From Clostridia bacterium (GTDB lineage: Bacteria > Bacillota > Clostridia > Oscillospirales > Acutalibacteraceae): a DNA stretch of 64,000 nucleotides. The stretch spans positions 124,001-188,000 of the forward strand of contig JAFWZR010000013.1 in NCBI GenBank assembly GCA_017522225.1, written 5' to 3'. The position numbers were made by a program, and so were the translations under genes. How positions within the stretch are numbered: the first letter of the stretch is position 1; every line of letters begins with the position of its first letter. This document shows, piece by piece, positions 1 through 7,578 of the stretch. The notes beneath the pieces were generated by a model. It saw only the letters and a program-made list of their open reading frames with translations. It ran no database searches and had not been told where the DNA came from.

Positions 1-1460
1 GCGGTATCGGTGAATATCTTTACAAAAGAGGTCTCGGCGGTAAGAAGGTTGCTATCCTGAGTGAAAACAGCTATTACTGGATTGCTTGTTACTTTGCAAT
101 CATCACAGGTAATATGATTGTTATCCCGATGGATCCGAAGCTTCCCGATGAAGACCTTACGGATGTTATCGTCAGAAGTGACTGCGACGCTATCATTTAT
201 TCGAAAGATTTTGTTTCTGCAATTGATATGATGAAGAACACTGAGGGTGTTGTTCTTACAGATTACATCAAAATCGAAGAGTATTACGATATTATCGAAG
301 AAGGCCACGCATATGCAAAAGAAACAGGCAAGTCCTACACCGATGAGCCTGTAAACGAGGATGACGTTGCTTTCATCGTTTATACATCAGGTACAACAGG
401 CAAGAGCAAGGGCGTTATGCTCACACAGGGCAGTGTTGCTGCTGATGCAATCGCAGGTGTTAAATCTGCACCCAGCGGTCACGCAATCGGCTTCCTTCCC
501 CTTCACCACACATATTCATGGGTAAGTGCATTGTTCACAGGATGTCTTCTTTCCGAGTGGGGCTTCGTTTGCCGAAGCATCAAGGACATTCAGAAGGACC
601 TTGCAGAATATCATCCCCACAACTTTGCAGGTGTTCCCCTTGCAGTTGAAACAATTTACAAAAAAATCTGGTTCACAGCAAAGAAGACCGGCAGAGACGA
701 GGTTCTTAAGAAGGGACTTAAAATCAGCAACTTCCTTATGAAGCTCGGTATTGACAAGAGAAGAAAAATCTTCAGCACAATCATCGATAATCTCGGTGGT
801 GAGCTTGCTCTCATCATCTGCGGCGGTGCTTATCTTGACGAGAAGTACGAGCGCGGTATGTATGAAATGGGTATCCACATCGTAAACGGCTACGGTATTA
901 CAGAGTGTTCACCCGCTATCACGGCAAACAACCCCGACCACTTCAAGTTCGGCAGCGTAGGTACTCCTCTTGAGTGTAACGAAATCAAGATTCACGATCC
1001 CGATGAAGACGGCGTTGGTGAAATCTATGTACGCGGTAAGAACGTTATGAAGGGTTACTACAAGGATCCCGAAGCAACTGCAGAGGCATTTGACGGCGAG
1101 TGGTTCAAGACAGGTGACTACGGTTACATTGATGAAGACGGTTTCCTCTTCTTCCGCGGAAGAAAGAAGAATCTTATCGTTCTCAGCAACGGCAAAAACG
1201 TTTCTCCCGAAGAGATTGAAGATAAGCTTTCAACAATCGAGTATGTTAAGGAAGTTGTTGTTTACGACGAGGACGGCTTTATCACAGCTGAGTTCTTCCT
1301 TGATACAATCGAAGTTCCCGACGCAAAAGAAAGAATCAAGGGCGATGTTAACGAGATTAACAAGAAGCTTCCCGGCTACAAGCAGGTTACAAAGGTTAAG
1401 ACCCGTGACACTGAATTCCCGAAGACCACAACTCTTAAGATTCTGCGTAACAAAAAATAA
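1..1460 (+). CDS. Long-chain acyl-CoA synthetase (AMP-forming), 5' end missing
   Basis: Adenylate-forming enzyme that would activate a carboxylic acid, probably a fatty acid, with ATP and pass it to CoA. The reading frame is open from base 3, upstream of the first ATG at 114, so the gene begins before the window. Visible motifs are the phosphate-binding loop YTSGTTGKSKGVML, the adenine-binding YGITECSP, the GDYGYIDEDGF ribose-binding motif and the hinge RGRKKNLIVLSNGKN, with the C-terminal lysine region PGYKQVTKV. The frame ends at a strong terminator 10 bases on. Family members are usually 500-650 residues, so roughly a tenth to a quarter is missing. Substrate cannot be read from sequence; a fatty acid is inferred from the overall motif style. 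Confidence 0.9.
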   Translation, partial: GIGEYLYKRGLGGKKVAILSENSYYWIACYFAIITGNMIVIPMDPKLPDEDLTDVIVRSDCDAIIYSKDFVSAIDMMKNTEGVVLTDYIKIEEYYDIIEEGHAYAKETGKSYTDEPVNEDDVAFIVYTSGTTGKSKGVMLTQGSVAADAIAGVKSAPSGHAIGFLPLHHTYSWVSALFTGCLLSEWGFVCRSIKDIQKDLAEYHPHNFAGVPLAVETIYKKIWFTAKKTGRDEVLKKGLKISNFLMKLGIDKRRKIFSTIIDNLGGELALIICGGAYLDEKYERGMYEMGIHIVNGYGITECSPAITANNPDHFKFGSVGTPLECNEIKIHDPDEDGVGEIYVRGKNVMKGYYKDPEATAEAFDGEWFKTGDYGYIDEDGFLFFRGRKKNLIVLSNGKNVSPEEIEDKLSTIEYVKEVVVYDEDGFITAEFFLDTIEVPDAKERIKGDVNEINKKLPGYKQVTKVKTRDTEFPKTTTLKILRNKK

Positions 1461-1470
1461 TTTAAAGTCA

Positions 1471-1505
1471 AATCACCCGAAGATTTCTCTTCGGGTGATT
1501 TTTTG
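1471..1505 (+). terminator. Rho-independent terminator, possibly bidirectional
   Basis: A perfect 13-bp stem (AATCACCCGAAGA with its complement, 4-base loop) followed by TTTTTT-type sequence directly after the acyl-CoA synthetase stop. On the opposite strand it lies just behind the small gene ending at 1506, with a weaker T tract, so it may serve both. Confidence 0.9.
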
Positions 1506-1676
1506 TTACATAAAGGTATCCATCAGGTTGTTGGCTGTTTTTATGGCTTTGTTTGCCATTTTTTTGTAATTAATTTTCTTTGAGCCCTTCATCGAACCAC
1601 CGATAAGAGCCGTTGCACCACCGACAAGCATTCCGACACCGACGCCTTTCATAATTGATGACGTTGTGTTTTTCAT
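1506..1676 (-). CDS. Small glycine-rich putative membrane protein, 56 aa
   Basis: A short open frame beginning MKNTTSSIMKGVGVGMLVGG, followed by a second glycine-rich stretch and a lysine-rich tail (KGSKKINYKKMANKA). Its reality is supported by a good ribosome site (AAGGGGTG, 7 bases before ATG), a TATAAT box upstream and a terminator immediately behind it. The G-x-G-x-G-x-x-x-G-G pattern suits one short membrane-embedded helix, with a basic, probably cytosolic C-terminal half. It loosely resembles YtxH-like small proteins of Firmicutes, but I do not recognise a defined family. It is transcribed divergently from the pyridoxine kinase gene. Function unknown. Confidence 0.7.
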   Translation of the reverse strand: MKNTTSSIMKGVGVGMLVGGATALIGGSMKGSKKINYKKMANKAIKTANNLMDTFM

Positions 1677-1691
1677 AAAAATCACCCCTTG

Positions 1692-1719
1692 ATTATATTG
1701 TTTGTAAGTGTGGGTACAA
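1692..1719 (-). promoter_or_regulatory. Promoter of the 56-aa protein gene
   Basis: On the minus strand, TTGTAC and TATAAT are separated by 16 bases, about 20 bases before the ribosome site. It is back to back with the promoter at 1729-1757. Confidence 0.55.
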
Positions 1720-1728
1720 TATTCTTAG

Positions 1729-1757
1729 TTGCTTTTTTCCAAAGGAATTGATATAAT
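1729..1757 (+). promoter_or_regulatory. Promoter of the pdxK-like gene
   Basis: TTGCTT, 17 bases, TATAAT. Transcription would begin near 1764, leaving about 15 bases before the TTG start at 1779. Confidence 0.7.
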
Positions 1758-1778
1758 TTAGTTTTGGAGATGATAATT

Positions 1779-2621
1779 TTGGAAAAACAGAAAAAAATTG
1801 CTTTGATTAACGATATGTCCTGTATAGGAAGGTGTTCACTTACTGCTGCCCTTCCTATTATATCCGCCTGCGGGTTTCACTGCGTGCCTCTTCCGACAGG
1901 AATTTTTTCCGCACAGTCTGAATTTGATAATTTTGTCTGCGCTGACCTTACGGATAAAATACAGAGCTTTGCTGACCATTGGAAAAACATCGGCATCCGT
2001 TTTGATGCAATTTATACGGGATATCTCGCCACAAAAGAACAGGCTGAAACCGTCAAGCGTTTTTTGATTGATTTCAAAAAGAGTGACACCTTCAGTATCG
2101 TTGACCCCGTTATGGGCGACAACGGTGAGTTTTACAGCGGTATTGATGAAAGCTTTGTTGAAGAGATGCGTTTTCTTTGCGCAATGGCAGATATCATCAC
2201 TCCGAATGTGACAGAAGCACAGATGATTGCGGGAGTTGAATGCACTGCCGCACCGTACACAACGGCACAAATCACAGACCTGCTTATCAAGCTGCGCGGA
2301 CTCGGTACACCGCGAATCGTTATCACGGGTATCGAGAGCGAGGACGGACAGATCGGCTGCGCTGTTTATGACAGCTTTACACGCAAGGCAAATATGTTTT
2401 TCACACCCAAAGCCGAAGGACGCTTCCCCGGTGCAGGTGATGTTTTTGCCGCCGCACTTGTTTCTGCCGTTATGAAGGGAAAGGAATTTACCGATGCTGT
2501 TCAGCTTGCGATGACATTTGCATGCGATTGCGTTGAAAAGACTGCTCCTTCTGACGAGCCGAGAGGCTTCGGTCTTCAGTTTGAGCCACAGATACATAAA
2601 CTGATAATGGCGGTGAAATAA
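1779..2621 (+). CDS. pdxK: Pyridoxal/pyridoxamine kinase (PfkB/ribokinase fold)
   Basis: Phosphorylates pyridoxal, pyridoxamine or pyridoxine with ATP in the vitamin B6 salvage pathway; cytosolic. The N-terminus reads KIALINDMSCIGRCSLTAAL, close to the diagnostic start of this family, and the catalytic GAGD motif sits in GRFPGAGDVFAAALV near the C-terminus. The VDPVMGDNG segment is also typical. About 280 residues, normal for the family. I chose TTG 1779 because GGAG at 1766-1769 is 9 bases upstream; ATG 1770 has no ribosome site and would be almost leaderless from the predicted promoter. Its stop overlaps the trmL start by one base, so the two are translationally coupled. Confidence 0.88.
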   Translation: MEKQKKIALINDMSCIGRCSLTAALPIISACGFHCVPLPTGIFSAQSEFDNFVCADLTDKIQSFADHWKNIGIRFDAIYTGYLATKEQAETVKRFLIDFKKSDTFSIVDPVMGDNGEFYSGIDESFVEEMRFLCAMADIITPNVTEAQMIAGVECTAAPYTTAQITDLLIKLRGLGTPRIVITGIESEDGQIGCAVYDSFTRKANMFFTPKAEGRFPGAGDVFAAALVSAVMKGKEFTDAVQLAMTFACDCVEKTAPSDEPRGFGLQFEPQIHKLIMAVK

Positions 2622-3136
2622 TGGCAACTCTTAACATTGTTCTTGTCGAGCCTGAAATCCCGCAGAATACAGGCAACATCGCGCGCACCTGTGCCGCAAC
2701 GGGCACGAGACTGCACATCGTTGAGCCGATGGGATTTAAAATTGACGACAGAAAATTAAAAAGAGCAGGTCTTGACTACTGGCACCTGCTTGATATTACA
2801 TATTATAAAAATCTTGACGAATTTTTTGAGAAAAACCAAAACGGTGAATTCCGATTTTTTACCACAAAGGCACAGAATAAGCACACAGATGTGGAATATC
2901 ACGATGATGTTTTTCTTTTCTTTGGCAAAGAAACAAAGGGATTGCCCGAGCAGCTGCTCTTTGACAATCCCAAAAAATGTGTGCGTATTCCGATGATAAA
3001 CGATTCCTCCGCACGAAGCCTGAACCTTTCAAACTCAGTGGCTATTGCGGTATACGAGGTGCTTCGTCAGTGGGACTACCCCGACCTGCTGTGTGCAGGT
3101 AAGCTGACGCAGTTCAACTGGGAGGACGCAGAGTAA
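2621..3136 (+). CDS. trmL: tRNA (cytidine/uridine-34-2'-O)-methyltransferase TrmL
   Basis: SPOUT-class methyltransferase that methylates the ribose of the wobble nucleotide in certain leucine tRNAs using SAM. The three SpoU motifs are present in order: NTGNIARTCAATG (about residues 16-28), FFGKETKGLPEQLL (about 103-116) and IPMINDSSARSLNLSNSVAI (about 126-145), which together form the trefoil knot. At 171 residues it is the minimal, domain-free form typical of TrmL/CspR. It starts inside the stop codon of the pyridoxal kinase (TAATG). Its stop is one base from the stop of the convergent dut gene, with no hairpin between them. Confidence 0.93.
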   Translation: MATLNIVLVEPEIPQNTGNIARTCAATGTRLHIVEPMGFKIDDRKLKRAGLDYWHLLDITYYKNLDEFFEKNQNGEFRFFTTKAQNKHTDVEYHDDVFLFFGKETKGLPEQLLFDNPKKCVRIPMINDSSARSLNLSNSVAIAVYEVLRQWDYPDLLCAGKLTQFNWEDAE

Positions 3137-3137
3137 T

Positions 3138-3647
3138 TTATTTTGTAGTGCTGCCGAAGCCGCCGTTACGGATATCGGTTACATCGTCATCATAAGTTAT
3201 GCCGTACTCAACAAAAATGCCCTGTGCAAAACCCTGACCCGCTTTGACTTCAACGACCTTACCCTCGTTGGAGTCATTTGTTATTTTTATAAAGATATGT
3301 CCCTCGTTGTCAGAGTAAAAATAATCGCTGTCAATAATACCGACTGTATTATTAAGCTGAAGACGGAACTTGAAGCCGAGACCGCTTCTCGGATACACCT
3401 TAAGCACCCAGCCGTCGTCTATACGACAGCGTATGCCTGTCGGAATCTTGAGGGTTTTGCCCGGCTCAAGAGTGAAGTCCACGGGACTGAAAATATCATA
3501 ACCTGCCGAGCCTGATGTTGCACGTCGCGGAAGACTGATTGATTCATAGATTTCTTTTATCTCTTCAGGTGTTCCACCGAAATCATCTGCCCAAGCAGAC
3601 AGGAAGTTTTCAAGGCTCACCTTACTGAATTCTGCTACCCTTTTCAT
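3138..3647 (-). CDS. dut: dUTP diphosphatase (trimeric dUTPase)
   Basis: Hydrolyses dUTP to dUMP and pyrophosphate, keeping uracil out of DNA and supplying dUMP for thymidylate synthesis. Motifs: SAGYD (residues 47-51), PRSGLG (86-91), GIIDSDY with the catalytic Asp and stacking Tyr (103-109), a shortened motif 4 (GQGFAQGIF) and the glycine-rich C-terminal GGFGST (162-167). At 169 residues it is longer than the usual 140-150 because of an N-terminal extension of about 35 residues of no recognised function, which may be cell-type-specific packing. ATG follows GGAG by 7 bases, and a good promoter lies upstream. Confidence 0.92.
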   Translation of the reverse strand: MKRVAEFSKVSLENFLSAWADDFGGTPEEIKEIYESISLPRRATSGSAGYDIFSPVDFTLEPGKTLKIPTGIRCRIDDGWVLKVYPRSGLGFKFRLQLNNTVGIIDSDYFYSDNEGHIFIKITNDSNEGKVVEVKAGQGFAQGIFVEYGITYDDDVTDIRNGGFGSTTK

Positions 3648-3676
3648 AAGCTTTCTCCATTCTTAAATATATTAGA

Positions 3677-3705
3677 ATTTTATCATATAGAAACTTAAAA
3701 GTAAA
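3677..3705 (-). promoter_or_regulatory. Promoter of dut
   Basis: TTTACT, 17 bases, TAAAAT on the minus strand, 30 bases before the dut start. Confidence 0.65.
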
Positions 3706-3729
3706 TATGTTGCTTCGAAAGCTGATACT

Positions 3730-3771
3730 GAAAAATTTACGGGGCACATCCTTCTGAGGAATGTGTCCCGT
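3730..3771 (-). terminator. Terminator of the GDPD-serine hydrolase-YhhN operon
   Basis: An imperfect 15-bp stem (ACGGG.CACAT arms at 3739-3753 and 3757-3771) followed on the minus strand by AAATTTTTC. It begins six bases after the YhhN stop codon. Confidence 0.8.
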
Positions 3772-3776
3772 TGTTT

Positions 3777-4514
3777 TTATACTACAATATTCAATATTGT
3801 AAATCCAAGGCACATCTGTGCGAAGAAATATGTCCAGACATTCAGCTTGCGCATTGCATAGCTTGTTGAATACCTGTCTGTAAATCTGAGCAAGGCAAGT
3901 GTAAAATCCGAAACATCGAACATACATACGCCTACAATAAGTATAATGCCTGTCAGAACAGCATTTTCTGTGGGTGCCTCCGTTAAGAAACGCACACTCA
4001 GAGAAACTGCTTTTACAAACATAAGCATAATTACATTCATATAAATTGTGCACGGAATAAATGCCTTGCCGTAATTTGCACGTAACACATGCAATCTGCA
4101 CTGTCCGAAGCATACACCGCCAACCATAAGAAGAGCTTCTGCACATTCAAGGAACGGTGCATCCGGGAAGTATAAATTCTGAGCCTTAAAAAATGCAATT
4201 ATGTAACAAATGTGTCCGAGTAGAAACGAGAAAAGTCCGATAATAAAATGCTTTTCGTTTGTATCGGAATGAAGAATATAATCTCCTATCCACGAAAAGA
4301 CAAGGCCGCCAAGAATTAAAAATGCATAGCTTGAAAAGTTGCCTGCCGCAAACATTGCAAGCAGTGCCGTGAGAACAAAAACAGTTGAGCAGGACATTTT
4401 CATAGCCAATGATTTTTTACTCGGTTTCGGTATTTCCACCTTAAGAAAAACAGTACTTAAAGCCATTTGCAAAACAAACAGAAAAGCAAAACCTATAGCA
4501 TATGGTATCGGCAT
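3777..4514 (-). CDS. YhhN/TMEM86-family membrane protein (putative lysoplasmalogenase)
   Basis: Polytopic membrane protein of 245 residues with about eight hydrophobic helices. The YhhN hallmarks are visible: GLVFSWIGDYIL (about 69-80), FLLGHICYIIAFF (about 97-109), MFDVSDFTLAL (about 204-214) and FFAQMCLGF near the C-terminus. Characterised members hydrolyse the vinyl-ether bond of lysoplasmalogens, releasing a fatty aldehyde; that activity is inferred here. Clostridia can make plasmalogens, so the substrate could be present. AAAGGAG lies 7 bases before ATG, and the gene follows the serine hydrolase stop by 18 bases, which points to co-transcription with two other genes of lipid-related families. 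Confidence 0.82.
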   Translation of the reverse strand: MPIPYAIGFAFLFVLQMALSTVFLKVEIPKPSKKSLAMKMSCSTVFVLTALLAMFAAGNFSSYAFLILGGLVFSWIGDYILHSDTNEKHFIIGLFSFLLGHICYIIAFFKAQNLYFPDAPFLECAEALLMVGGVCFGQCRLHVLRANYGKAFIPCTIYMNVIMLMFVKAVSLSVRFLTEAPTENAVLTGIILIVGVCMFDVSDFTLALLRFTDRYSTSYAMRKLNVWTYFFAQMCLGFTILNIVV

Positions 4515-4532
4515 ACAAAAACTCCTTTACAA

Positions 4533-6164
4533 TTATTCTTCGTTATCGTCATTGTCGTCTCCATCAACAACAAACTTACCTTTATGCGGAGCATCTATAA
4601 TATGATGTGCCTGTTCAAATGCAAACGCACCAATCTTCTGTACAGGTGCAAACGGCGGGAAGAATACATCAACATCCTTCTTGAGGTATTCTGCAAGTGC
4701 CGTTATGGGTTGTTTACTTGACGGATAGAAGGTTACCTCATCGTCTTCAAAAACAAACCTTATAATACGCTGACACACTGCCTGAAGCGGTCTTACATGA
4801 AGAGTGAGCTCGTTTTCATCCGTCCATGCTGCTGTTGCATTTGCGGTAAAGGGCATACCTGCAAGAGTCATCGGAGTCTTGCGTGCCTTACCGTCCATAC
4901 CGCAGACAATAGAATTATGCTCATCACCCTCATCCCATGTCATTGTACAGGTATCCTCATTGAATTCAAATACAACATTGGTGATACCGCCTGCCCTGTC
5001 GCCCGACATATATACAATCGGAATCGGAAGCATACTGACAGGAAAGCCTGCGGCGGAGAGAACAAGGTTCTTCTGGAACTTAATCATTCTGCCTTCTATC
5101 TGCTCCTCAAGCTCACTTCTCTGCATACACGGCAGATCATCGTCAAGGGCAGCGAGTGACGGCTTTTCTTCCGGTGTCTGTTCGGAGTCGTTTTCGATAA
5201 GGCATTTCGGGAAGTGGCGCCAGATGCAGTCGCGTGTTTTCTGTTCGTCAATCTCACCTGCCGTGAGAATTAAGCAGGCATCATAATCCTTAGCAACAAT
5301 TCCGAACTGTGAAAACATTCCGTCTGCACGGTAACCATTTGTTCCTGCGCATCGCCAGAAGCAATAGCCGTAGCCTGACTGTGAATCGGGTGTCTTATTA
5401 AAAGCAGAATTGTCCGCCTGCACCTTCTGTGACTTATGTACCCAATCTGCAGGAATTATCTGCTTACCGTTGAACATACCCTTCTGCTGATAGCAGAGTG
5501 TAAACTTTGCAACATCCTCGGTCTTGAGGAAAAGCCCCCATCCGCCTGCCTCGATACCGTCGATGTCACTCTCCCAGAACGGAATATCGATACCGAGAGG
5601 TTCAAACAAACGCGGAGTAAGATATTCGATAACGCTCATACCCGTAATGCGTGTAAGCATTGCGCAGAGCATATACTGATTCTCGCTGATATATTCCCAG
5701 TGTCCGTCACCGGGTGTGAATGACCACGGAGCATCAAAAAAATCTTTGATCCACTGATTTTTACCTTTGTCGGTAAAAACGCTTACACCCTTGCCCGACT
5801 GCATTGAAAGCAGATGATGAACCGAGAGCTTTTCAAGATTTGCATCAGGCTCATCCTTGCGGAACTCGGGGAAGATATCAATAAGTCTTGTGTCGGGTGT
5901 AATCAGACCTTCGCTGACGGCAAAGCCGACTGCTGCGGAGGTAAAGCTCTTGCTGACAGAATACATTGCGTGCGGAATGTCGGGAGAATACGGGTCCGCC
6001 CAGCTTTCAAACGCAACCTTTCCGTGACGCAGAATCATAAGACTGTGTACTTCAATGTTACTTTCTTTAAAATCTCTGATAAGCTCGGCAACCTCGCGTG
6101 AAGAAACACCGACCTGCTCAGGATAGTCAGCCCTTTCGAGGCTGATTTTTTTTATTTCTTTCAA
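4533..6164 (-). CDS. Serine hydrolase, beta-lactamase/esterase class C fold, with extra C-terminal domain
   Basis: The N-terminal 330 residues are a beta-lactamase-related domain: nucleophile motif S-V-S-K at about 69-72 (HAMYSVSKSFTSAAVG), a Tyr-x-Ser motif in HWEYISENQY, and the late GYGYCFW and FSQFGIVAKDYDACLILTAG strands. Such enzymes are esterases, peptidases or amidases; most are not beta-lactamases. About 200 further residues form an unrecognised beta-rich C-terminal domain. No signal peptide is seen, so it is probably cytosolic. I chose TTG 6164, 8 bases after GAGG; GTG 6173 would overlap that ribosome site. It is the middle gene of an operon with GDPD-like and YhhN-like genes, which suggests, without proving, a lipid ester substrate. 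Confidence 0.82.
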   Translation of the reverse strand: MKEIKKISLERADYPEQVGVSSREVAELIRDFKESNIEVHSLMILRHGKVAFESWADPYSPDIPHAMYSVSKSFTSAAVGFAVSEGLITPDTRLIDIFPEFRKDEPDANLEKLSVHHLLSMQSGKGVSVFTDKGKNQWIKDFFDAPWSFTPGDGHWEYISENQYMLCAMLTRITGMSVIEYLTPRLFEPLGIDIPFWESDIDGIEAGGWGLFLKTEDVAKFTLCYQQKGMFNGKQIIPADWVHKSQKVQADNSAFNKTPDSQSGYGYCFWRCAGTNGYRADGMFSQFGIVAKDYDACLILTAGEIDEQKTRDCIWRHFPKCLIENDSEQTPEEKPSLAALDDDLPCMQRSELEEQIEGRMIKFQKNLVLSAAGFPVSMLPIPIVYMSGDRAGGITNVVFEFNEDTCTMTWDEGDEHNSIVCGMDGKARKTPMTLAGMPFTANATAAWTDENELTLHVRPLQAVCQRIIRFVFEDDEVTFYPSSKQPITALAEYLKKDVDVFFPPFAPVQKIGAFAFEQAHHIIDAPHKGKFVVDGDDNDDNEE

Positions 6165-6205
6165 ACCTATCACCTCAAAAAATTTTATTTCAAAGCAACT
6201 GTTTG

Positions 6206-7426
6206 TTACTGTGCTTTTCTGTTTTTATCTCTTCTTTTGTAAAGAAGAATCTGCGACACAACAAATGCCGCACCTACAAAAACAACTGCGAGAATTCTGC
6301 CGACGGTGAAATCAAACTTAAGCGTTACCGCTTTTTTCTCACCGATTGTAAGATTGTCGTATGCCGACTGTAATGCGTGGCGTGAATTCTGAAATTCGGA
6401 AAGCGAGCCTGTTTTGCCGATAAGCTTACGGGCATCGCTCAATGCATCTGTAAATGCATTTTCCGTATCCGTTGTGTAAGGCTGCATATCAGTTGACTTA
6501 TACATATCAACATAATATGCAAGTTGTTTTTTCTCTGCTTCAATACGGTCAAGATATCCGTTGAGCTGTTCGGGATAATCGGTTTCAATTATCGTATATC
6601 CGAGGGTTATAAGGTCATCCCAGCCTCGCTCACTGTCTGGGCGCTTACCGCTTCTGCCGCCAACCATGGAAACCATTGCCTTGCCGTCCGATTCAAACCT
6701 TGACATAAGAAATTCGTCATAAAGCACTCCGTTACCGTTTTTACTGCCGAGTTCTATTGCCATTCCCCTGCCGAGACTTTTCTTAACAGCTGATGTTGCA
6801 AGGAAAATTATATTACCCTGATAATTACCGAGAAATCTGACATTCTCAAGTCCTACGGTGGTCAGAAGAATTTCAGACATTGAATCGTTCCTGAAACGGA
6901 AAATAACTTTATCGACCAGCTTCAATGATTTTAAATAGTCATAAACAGCAGAAAAATCGTCACAGCTTGTGTTTATAACAAGTGCTGTGCCGTTTGCCGA
7001 GTTGATTGCCTCTTCAAGAGATGCAACCTTGTAACTGGTCTTCGGCTTATCTTCACCGCCGTTTTCCGCACGCAAATAAAGTGCTGTCAGCTCCTCAAGC
7101 GTCATATCTGACACATTTTTTGAAACAGTTTTACCGTCTGCATCTGTCACCATTCTGTCGGTTGTTTCGTCAGCAAGAAGGACCGCCCTGCCGTCCGAAG
7201 TGACTCTGACATCAACACTTACCGCACCGTACCGGGTTGCGGATCTGACTGCTTCTGCAGAGTTTTCGGGATAGGCGTGCCAGTCACCTCGGTGAGAGAT
7301 ACATATAATATTTTCGGAATCTGAAAACGCATCAATATCAATTGCAACGGCATTTGTTGTAAAAATGCCCAGAATTACAACAATAAGCATTGCAAGTGAT
7401 GCAGATTTTAATAATTTATGAGTCAT
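6206..7426 (-). CDS. Membrane-anchored glycerophosphodiester phosphodiesterase-like protein, probably catalytically altered
   Basis: 406 residues: an N-terminal hydrophobic segment (LAMLIVVILGIFTTNAVA), a GDPD-type TIM barrel outside the membrane, then a C-terminal membrane helix (LAVVFVGAAFVVSQILL) and a basic tail. The first catalytic block is intact (H45-R46-G47 and P53-E54-N55), but the family metal ligand Glu of E-x-D is Ser70 and the second catalytic His of the HD pair is Ala85. It may therefore bind rather than hydrolyse glycerophosphodiesters, or use altered chemistry. The start at 7426 has AGGAG 6 bases upstream; an ATG 18 bases further out has no ribosome site. First gene of a three-gene operon. 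Confidence 0.82.
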   Translation of the reverse strand: MTHKLLKSASLAMLIVVILGIFTTNAVAIDIDAFSDSENIICISHRGDWHAYPENSAEAVRSATRYGAVSVDVRVTSDGRAVLLADETTDRMVTDADGKTVSKNVSDMTLEELTALYLRAENGGEDKPKTSYKVASLEEAINSANGTALVINTSCDDFSAVYDYLKSLKLVDKVIFRFRNDSMSEILLTTVGLENVRFLGNYQGNIIFLATSAVKKSLGRGMAIELGSKNGNGVLYDEFLMSRFESDGKAMVSMVGGRSGKRPDSERGWDDLITLGYTIIETDYPEQLNGYLDRIEAEKKQLAYYVDMYKSTDMQPYTTDTENAFTDALSDARKLIGKTGSLSEFQNSRHALQSAYDNLTIGEKKAVTLKFDFTVGRILAVVFVGAAFVVSQILLYKRRDKNRKAQ

Positions 7427-7455
7427 CGTATACTCCTGTACCATATTTTTCTATT

Positions 7456-7461
7456 ATTATA
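7456..7461 (-). promoter_or_regulatory. Extended -10 box of the GDPD operon
   Basis: On the minus strand TGCTATAAT forms an extended -10 (TGn-TATAAT), 30 bases before the GDPD start; the -35 is weak. Confidence 0.55.
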
Positions 7462-7506
7462 GCACAAAATCACTAAAAAATAAAGAGAAAAATTTTATAT
7501 TTTTTA

Positions 7507-7522
7507 GCAAACAAATGTTTGC
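7507..7522. promoter_or_regulatory. LexA operator (SOS box) in the lexA promoter
   Basis: A perfect inverted repeat, GCAAAC-AAAT-GTTTGC, resembling the Gram-positive SOS box (GAAC-N4-GTTC type) but with AAAC/GTTT cores. It overlaps the -35 of the lexA promoter, the expected place for autorepression. Confidence 0.75.
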
Positions 7523-7547
7523 TTTTTCTGAAAAGGTGTGATATAAT
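7519..7547 (+). promoter_or_regulatory. lexA promoter
   Basis: TTGCTT, 17 bases, TATAAT with an extended -10 (TGA before TATAAT). The -35 shares bases with the right arm of the operator at 7507-7522. Confidence 0.8.
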
Positions 7548-7578
7548 GGGTGCAAGAAAAGAGAAAAGAGGGATTTTG

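Noticed and set aside
1836-2627. A 263-codon open frame on the minus strand opposite the pyridoxal kinase gene
   Set aside because: It lies fully under a gene with clear family motifs, has no ribosome site and encodes a Cys/His-rich sequence with no recognisable fold, typical of codon-bias artefacts seen opposite many genes here.
4533-6164. Beta-lactamase giving drug resistance
   Set aside because: The fold is shared, but cytosolic location, the long C-terminal domain and the neighbours point to an esterase or amidase; the lactamase-specific KTG motif is not evident.
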